This document shows, in pieces, positions 60,299 to 64,000 of a DNA stretch of 64,000 bases. The stretch lies in assembly GCA_963675365.2 (NCBI GenBank), contig CAXXVA010000001.1:496001-560000 (forward strand), in the 5' to 3' direction. This DNA is from CAXXOK01 sp963675365. Lineage in GTDB: Bacteria; Bacillota; Clostridia; Christensenellales; Aristaeellaceae. Numbering within the stretch: the stretch's first letter is position 1; the number at the start of each line of letters is the position of its first letter. Made by a program: the position numbers and the translations under genes. The notes under the pieces are model-generated. The model had not been told where the DNA came from, did not search any database, and was given only the letters and a program-made list of their open reading frames with translations.

Positions 60299-61183
60299 AT
60301 GAAAGAGCGATTCGTCTTTCGCAAAGAATTTCCATACTTGATGTTCATTATACCGGCTTTTGTTGCTTATACGGTTTTTGTGATTACACCGCTGGCGCTA
60401 TCCTTTCGCTATGCGTTTACCAACTGGGACGGTGTGAACCAGGCGCAGTGGGTGGGTTGGACTAATTTTCAGACGGCGTTCAGCGACAAGACCATGAAAC
60501 TCGCAGTTTGGAACACGCTGCGATATTCGTTTTTTGTGCCTTTACTGGTTACCATCATTGCGATTCCGCTTGCAGTCACCCTCAATTCCAGCATGAAATC
60601 AAAAAACCTGCAGCGCGCCATTTTTTTCTTCCCCTCGGTTCCCAGCGCCTTAATCCTTGGTTATATTTGGGCCTATATTCTCAATCCCACAAAGAGCGGA
60701 ATGCTTAACCAGATCATTATGTTTTTCGGCGGTAAGTCTATGCTGTGGTTAGCAAAACCCAACCTTGCCTTTATCAGCCTGATTGGCGTGGCCGTATGGC
60801 AGCAAATCGGCTGGCATTCCTGTATATACCTCGCCAATCTGCAAAGCATCCCCAAAGAATATTATGAAGCCGCCACCATCGACGGCGCCGGCTTTTTACA
60901 GCGTTTCCGCTATATAACCTTCCCGATGCTTGCGCCTTCAATGACCATCAGCGTCATGCTGCTTTTAACCGGCAGCCTGAAGGTGTTCGATCTTCCATTT
61001 TCGCTGACAGGCGGGGGGCCGGGATACACAACTACCATGGTCACGCAGATCATCATCACCAAAGGCGTATCTGAAAAGATGTACGGCAAGGCTACGGCGC
61101 TTTCCTTAATCTTCTTTGGTGCGATATTCGTCATCACAACCATCCAGATCATGGTGATGAAGCGAAGAGAGGTTAAGCTATGA
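60299..61183 (+). CDS. Sugar ABC importer permease, UgpA/MalF type
   Basis: 294 residues with six membrane helices and EAA loop EYYEAATIDGAGFLQRFRYI. First permease of the second CUT1 importer. ATG 60299 follows AAAGGGA. Overlaps the next permease by 4 bases. Confidence 0.93.
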   Translation: MKERFVFRKEFPYLMFIIPAFVAYTVFVITPLALSFRYAFTNWDGVNQAQWVGWTNFQTAFSDKTMKLAVWNTLRYSFFVPLLVTIIAIPLAVTLNSSMKSKNLQRAIFFFPSVPSALILGYIWAYILNPTKSGMLNQIIMFFGGKSMLWLAKPNLAFISLIGVAVWQQIGWHSCIYLANLQSIPKEYYEAATIDGAGFLQRFRYITFPMLAPSMTISVMLLLTGSLKVFDLPFSLTGGGPGYTTTMVTQIIITKGVSEKMYGKATALSLIFFGAIFVITTIQIMVMKRREVKL

Positions 61184-62037
61184 CTGCCATGCATACGCCA
61201 ATCCGCTATCGTAAGCCGCGTTACAAATTGAAAACTCTCTTTGGCGAGATTGTCATGCTGCTGCTGGCCTCGATCATGCTGCTTCCGTTTTATTACCTTG
61301 TCGTGAACATCTTCAAAACGCAGCAGGAGGTTGCCATGACGCCTCTGGCCCTGCCCACCTCGCTGTATTTTGATAATTTCGTGGAAACTTTCCAGCAGAT
61401 GAAGTTTTTCAACGCGCTGAAAAATACCGTGATCCTCACCTTTTCTTCCCTGATCATCGTCGTCGTATTCGGTTCGATGTCCGGCTATGCCATCAGCCGC
61501 CGAAAGCATATCTTCTATAAATCAGTGATGATTTATTTCTTGCTTGGCTTTATGGTGCCATTACAAACAACCATGATTCCGCTGTTTTTGCTGATGAACA
61601 AGTTTGGACTGATCAACAGGCTGTACGGCGTTATCATCCTTTCTTCGGGCGGTTGTACGTTCGCATTCTTTCTATATCAGGGGTTTGTGAACACCGTACC
61701 GTATGACCTGGAGGAAAGCGCCCGAATAGACGGCGCGTCCGTCTGGCGAACCTTCTGGGTGATCATCTTCCCGCTGATGCAGCCGGTTACGGTCACGCTG
61801 TCCATCTTCCACGTCATGGGCTCGTGGAATGACTTTGTCACCCCGTTTCTGTTTTTGCATTCGCGCAGCAATTCCACGCTGATGCTGGAAATGTATCGCG
61901 GTGTCGGCGAGTTTTCAAATGACTGGCCACGTATGATGGCAAGCATGGCGATTATCATGTCGCCGCTGGTTATCTTCTATTTAATCGCGCAGCGCTATAT
62001 TATCGCGGGCCTTGTCGCCGGCGCCGTGAAAGGATAA
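61180..62037 (+). CDS. Sugar ABC importer permease, UgpE/MalG type
   Basis: 285 residues, six membrane helices, EAA loop DLEESARIDGASVWRTFWVI, C-terminus GLVAGAVKG. The start ATG lies in the overlap ATGA with the previous stop; GAGAGG is the ribosome site. No ATPase in the operon, so a shared one is expected. Confidence 0.93.
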   Translation: MTAMHTPIRYRKPRYKLKTLFGEIVMLLLASIMLLPFYYLVVNIFKTQQEVAMTPLALPTSLYFDNFVETFQQMKFFNALKNTVILTFSSLIIVVVFGSMSGYAISRRKHIFYKSVMIYFLLGFMVPLQTTMIPLFLLMNKFGLINRLYGVIILSSGGCTFAFFLYQGFVNTVPYDLEESARIDGASVWRTFWVIIFPLMQPVTVTLSIFHVMGSWNDFVTPFLFLHSRSNSTLMLEMYRGVGEFSNDWPRMMASMAIIMSPLVIFYLIAQRYIIAGLVAGAVKG

Positions 62038-62063
62038 TCGTCTGCAAATCAGGAGGTTTCATA

Positions 62064-63005
62064 ATGAAAGACAAGGGAATCCTCATGCCGGCGCCGCTGT
62101 TTCGCGATCCGATTTACGACGGACCGACAGATCCGGCGGTTATCTGGAACCGTGAGGAACATAGCTGGTGGATTTTCTATACGCAGAGGCGTTCCAATGC
62201 GCTGAATCTGGGCGTCTCCAGCATCCACGGCACGAAAATCGGCGTCGCGTCCAGCCTGGACGGCGGTCGCTGGCTATACCGCGGCACGCTGGATAATCTG
62301 GATTTTGAACCCGGCCACAACACCTTTTGGGCGCCCGAAGTTATCTGGGCGGCGGGTAAGTACCATATGTATGTATCCTATATTCAAGGCGTCCCGCAGG
62401 ACTGGCAGTGGCAGCGGCATATCCTGCACTATACGGCAGACCGGCTATGGGAATGGCGTTTTGAGAGCGTTGTTCCGCTGTCGTCCGATCGTGTAATCGA
62501 CGCCTGCGTATACGAAATCGTACCGGGGCAATATAAAATGTGGTATAAGGACGAGGATCACCAAAGCCATACCTATGCCGCTCTCAGCGATGACCTGTAC
62601 CATTGGAATGTGCTGGGCCCTGAAATTACGGACTGCCCGCACGAAGGCCCCAACGTATTCACCCTGGGCGGCAAAAACTGGATGATCACGGACTGCTGGG
62701 ATGGTCTCGGAGTCTATGAATCGGCTGATTTCTTGCATTGGAACCGTCAGACCGGCAACCTGCTCAAAACCCCGGGAACCCGCACGGACGACAACGCCAT
62801 CGGCAACCACGCGGATGTGCTCGTTCGCAGCGGCAATGCATACCTGTTTTATTTCACGCATCCGGACTATCCGGCGGAGCTGCGCAACCGTCCGGATTTT
62901 CAAATGACTTCACGCCAGGCGCGGACGGTAATCCAGGCGGCACGGCTAAGCGTGAATAACGGGCGGCTCTGCTGTGACCGTAACGAACCCCCTATTTTCA
63001 TTTGA
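62064..63005 (+). CDS. Glycosidase-like five-bladed beta-propeller protein (GH43/GH32-like)
   Basis: 313 residues, no signal peptide. An early Asp in DGPTDPAVIWN, WAPEVIW with an Asp/Glu-bearing second blade, VIDACVYE and HEGPNVFTLGG fit the layout of GH43, GH32/68 and GH130-like propellers. The exact family is not decided; several members are phosphorylases or non-catalytic. ATG 62064 has AGGAGG. It ends the ABC-importer operon, so it probably acts on the imported oligosaccharide inside the cell. Confidence 0.8.
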   Translation: MKDKGILMPAPLFRDPIYDGPTDPAVIWNREEHSWWIFYTQRRSNALNLGVSSIHGTKIGVASSLDGGRWLYRGTLDNLDFEPGHNTFWAPEVIWAAGKYHMYVSYIQGVPQDWQWQRHILHYTADRLWEWRFESVVPLSSDRVIDACVYEIVPGQYKMWYKDEDHQSHTYAALSDDLYHWNVLGPEITDCPHEGPNVFTLGGKNWMITDCWDGLGVYESADFLHWNRQTGNLLKTPGTRTDDNAIGNHADVLVRSGNAYLFYFTHPDYPAELRNRPDFQMTSRQARTVIQAARLSVNNGRLCCDRNEPPIFI

Positions 63006-63155
63006 TGATAGCCTTGGCCTTTTCATTCTGATACGCAACAATACCAATCGTGTTTTCCCAACATGTAACGTCAGCGCCATTCTGTCGTCGTATTTTTCAC
63101 AACCGCAGAAGCATTGCAGATACATGTTCTCCTGAATCCGCAATTCAACATCCAT
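63003..63155 (-). pseudogene. Possible decayed gene fragment
   Basis: Minus-strand codons near 63155-63070 read ENMYLQCFCGCEKYDDR, while a neighbouring frame near 63075-63003 reads NGADVTCWENTIGIVAYQNE and ends KAKAIIK-stop. The two together could be a frameshifted remnant, but both may be chance. Nothing else is seen in the 285-base gap before the last gene. Confidence 0.2.
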
Positions 63156-63290
63156 ATCAGGCCGCCCATCGTCCGATCCGATGTGCTTCTCTATTTAGTT
63201 AAATGTTCTTGAGATTTTATATCACATGTCTTACCAACAAATGAAAACATGCGCCTTGTGCTCATTATCAAACCATTCCGGCTGCACCAA

Positions 63291-64000
63291 TCACAAATTG
63301 TGGCAAGCAGCCCAGTGCCCGCCGCCGCGATTCGTCAGTTCAGGTTCTTCTTGTCTGCAAATTTCGGTCGCATAGGCACAGCGGGGGTGGAATCGGCATC
63401 CGGATGGTATGCTTTCCGGGCCGGACACTTCTCCCGTCAGTACGATTCTCTCCCGTTCTTCCTGTCCGGGTATTTGCGGAATGGATGATAGCAGCGCCAG
63501 CGTATAGGGATGCTCGGACCGGTCAAAAAGCACTTCTGTAGGCGCCAGCTCGACGATTTTTCCCAGATACATCACAGCCACCCGATCGCTGATATGCTGG
63601 ACTACGTTCAAATCATGGGAAATGAACAGGTATGTGATATGGTATCGTTCTTTGAGGGCCATCAGCAGATTGATGATTTGTGACTGAATGGATACGTCCA
63701 GCGCCGAAATGGCTTCGTCCAGCACCAGAAATTCCGGCTGCAGCGCAAGCGCTTTGGCGATGGCGACCCGCTGCCTCTGGCCGCCGGAAAATTCATGCGG
63801 AAACCGGTCGGCGTTTTTCGGGTTCAATCCCACCTGCGTCAGCAGTTCGTCCGCTCGCTCCCTGCTTTGTTTCCTGCCAAGCTTCATCCGGACTCTCAGC
63901 ACTTCGGTGATCGTCCTGCGTATGGTCTGCCTGGGGTTTAAAGACGCGTAGGGATCCTGAAATACGATCTGCAGGTGATTTTTAAGCAGGCGCAGCGATT
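63291..64000 (-). CDS. Oligopeptide/dipeptide ABC transporter ATP-binding protein (OppF/DppF type), 5' part cut off
   Basis: C-terminal 236 residues of an ATPase; the Walker A part lies beyond the right edge. Seen: Q-loop IVFQDPYASLNPRQT, signature FSGGQRQRVAIA, Walker B FLVLDEAISALD, switch His in ISHDLNVV, and the oligopeptide-family C-terminal motif SGCRFHPRC.YA..C with its cysteines. Such subunits power import of peptides or, in some lineages, oligosaccharides. The preceding DppD-like ATPase and the permeases presumably lie further right. Confidence 0.93.
   Translation of the reverse strand, partial: SLRLLKNHLQIVFQDPYASLNPRQTIRRTITEVLRVRMKLGRKQSRERADELLTQVGLNPKNADRFPHEFSGGQRQRVAIAKALALQPEFLVLDEAISALDVSIQSQIINLLMALKERYHITYLFISHDLNVVQHISDRVAVMYLGKIVELAPTEVLFDRSEHPYTLALLSSIPQIPGQEERERIVLTGEVSGPESIPSGCRFHPRCAYATEICRQEEPELTNRGGGHWAACHNL

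Noticed and set aside
33618..63005. Prophage or integrative element carrying the sugar genes
   Set aside because: No integrase, transposase, phage or conjugation gene and no attachment-site repeats were found around the units.
63003..63155. Small 69-codon gene after the propeller glycosidase
   Set aside because: No ribosome site; composition differs from genes and the frame appears broken, so it is listed only as a low-confidence remnant.

Overview
The window reads as chromosomal DNA of a Gram-positive Clostridia-type Firmicute with GC-rich genes and AT-rich intergenic promoters. Evidence: Bacillus-type promoters (TTGACA-N17-TATAAT-like), strong GGAGG ribosome sites, an LPXTG surface protein, BlaI/M56 regulation, DnaA, RecA, MurG and GlmM of firmicute type, and many CUT-type sugar ABC importers. 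The three solute-binding proteins have signal peptides without a lipobox cysteine, a trait I associate, without being able to test it, with lineages around Christensenellales. I cannot place it more precisely.

Layout. 1-20.7 kb is mostly housekeeping: recD2 (cut by the left edge), a secreted peptidoglycan-binding protein, dnaA without dnaN beside it, an LPNTG surface protein, then a minus-strand run rimO-pgsA-pncC-recA, an lspA-rluD pair, a plus-strand FAD protein with a HAD phosphatase, apgM, a secreted TolB-like propeller, murG-glmM with a small secreted protein, and a second RluA-type pseudouridine synthase. 20.8-24.4 kb is a BlaI/M56-sensor/SH3 operon, divergent from three tRNA genes (Arg-TCT, His-GTG, Gln-TTG). 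25-31.4 kb holds superoxide dismutase, an ECF sigma factor with a large membrane-anchored partner, a DJ-1 protein and a TetR-controlled ABC exporter. 31.6-33.5 kb is a membrane EAL phosphodiesterase.

From 33.6 kb on the window is carbohydrate territory, in four units. (a) 33.6-42.9 kb: CUT1 importer, GH2 beta-galactosidase-like enzyme and a second glycoside hydrolase, divergent from a LacI regulator, with near-identical TAAACGTTTTC operators in front of both units. (b) 44.2-50.0 kb: ribose-type importer plus PfkB sugar kinase. (c) 50.3-57.5 kb, divergent from (b): AraC regulator, amidohydrolase, IlvD/EDD dehydratase, DapA-type aldolase, D-2-hydroxyacid dehydrogenase, DhaK and DhaL. (d) 57.8-63.0 kb: an unusual ArsR-like regulator, a second CUT1 importer and a five-bladed-propeller glycosidase. 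The right edge cuts an oligopeptide-type ABC ATPase.

Most interesting points: units (b)+(c) look like one import-and-degradation system for an unknown sugar, sugar acid or lactone; a pair of MITE-like repeats about 14.4 kb apart (13685 and 28120); mutually exclusive hairpins downstream of the tRNA genes; the BlaI-M56-SH3 operon; and the solitary dnaA with a probable TTG start.
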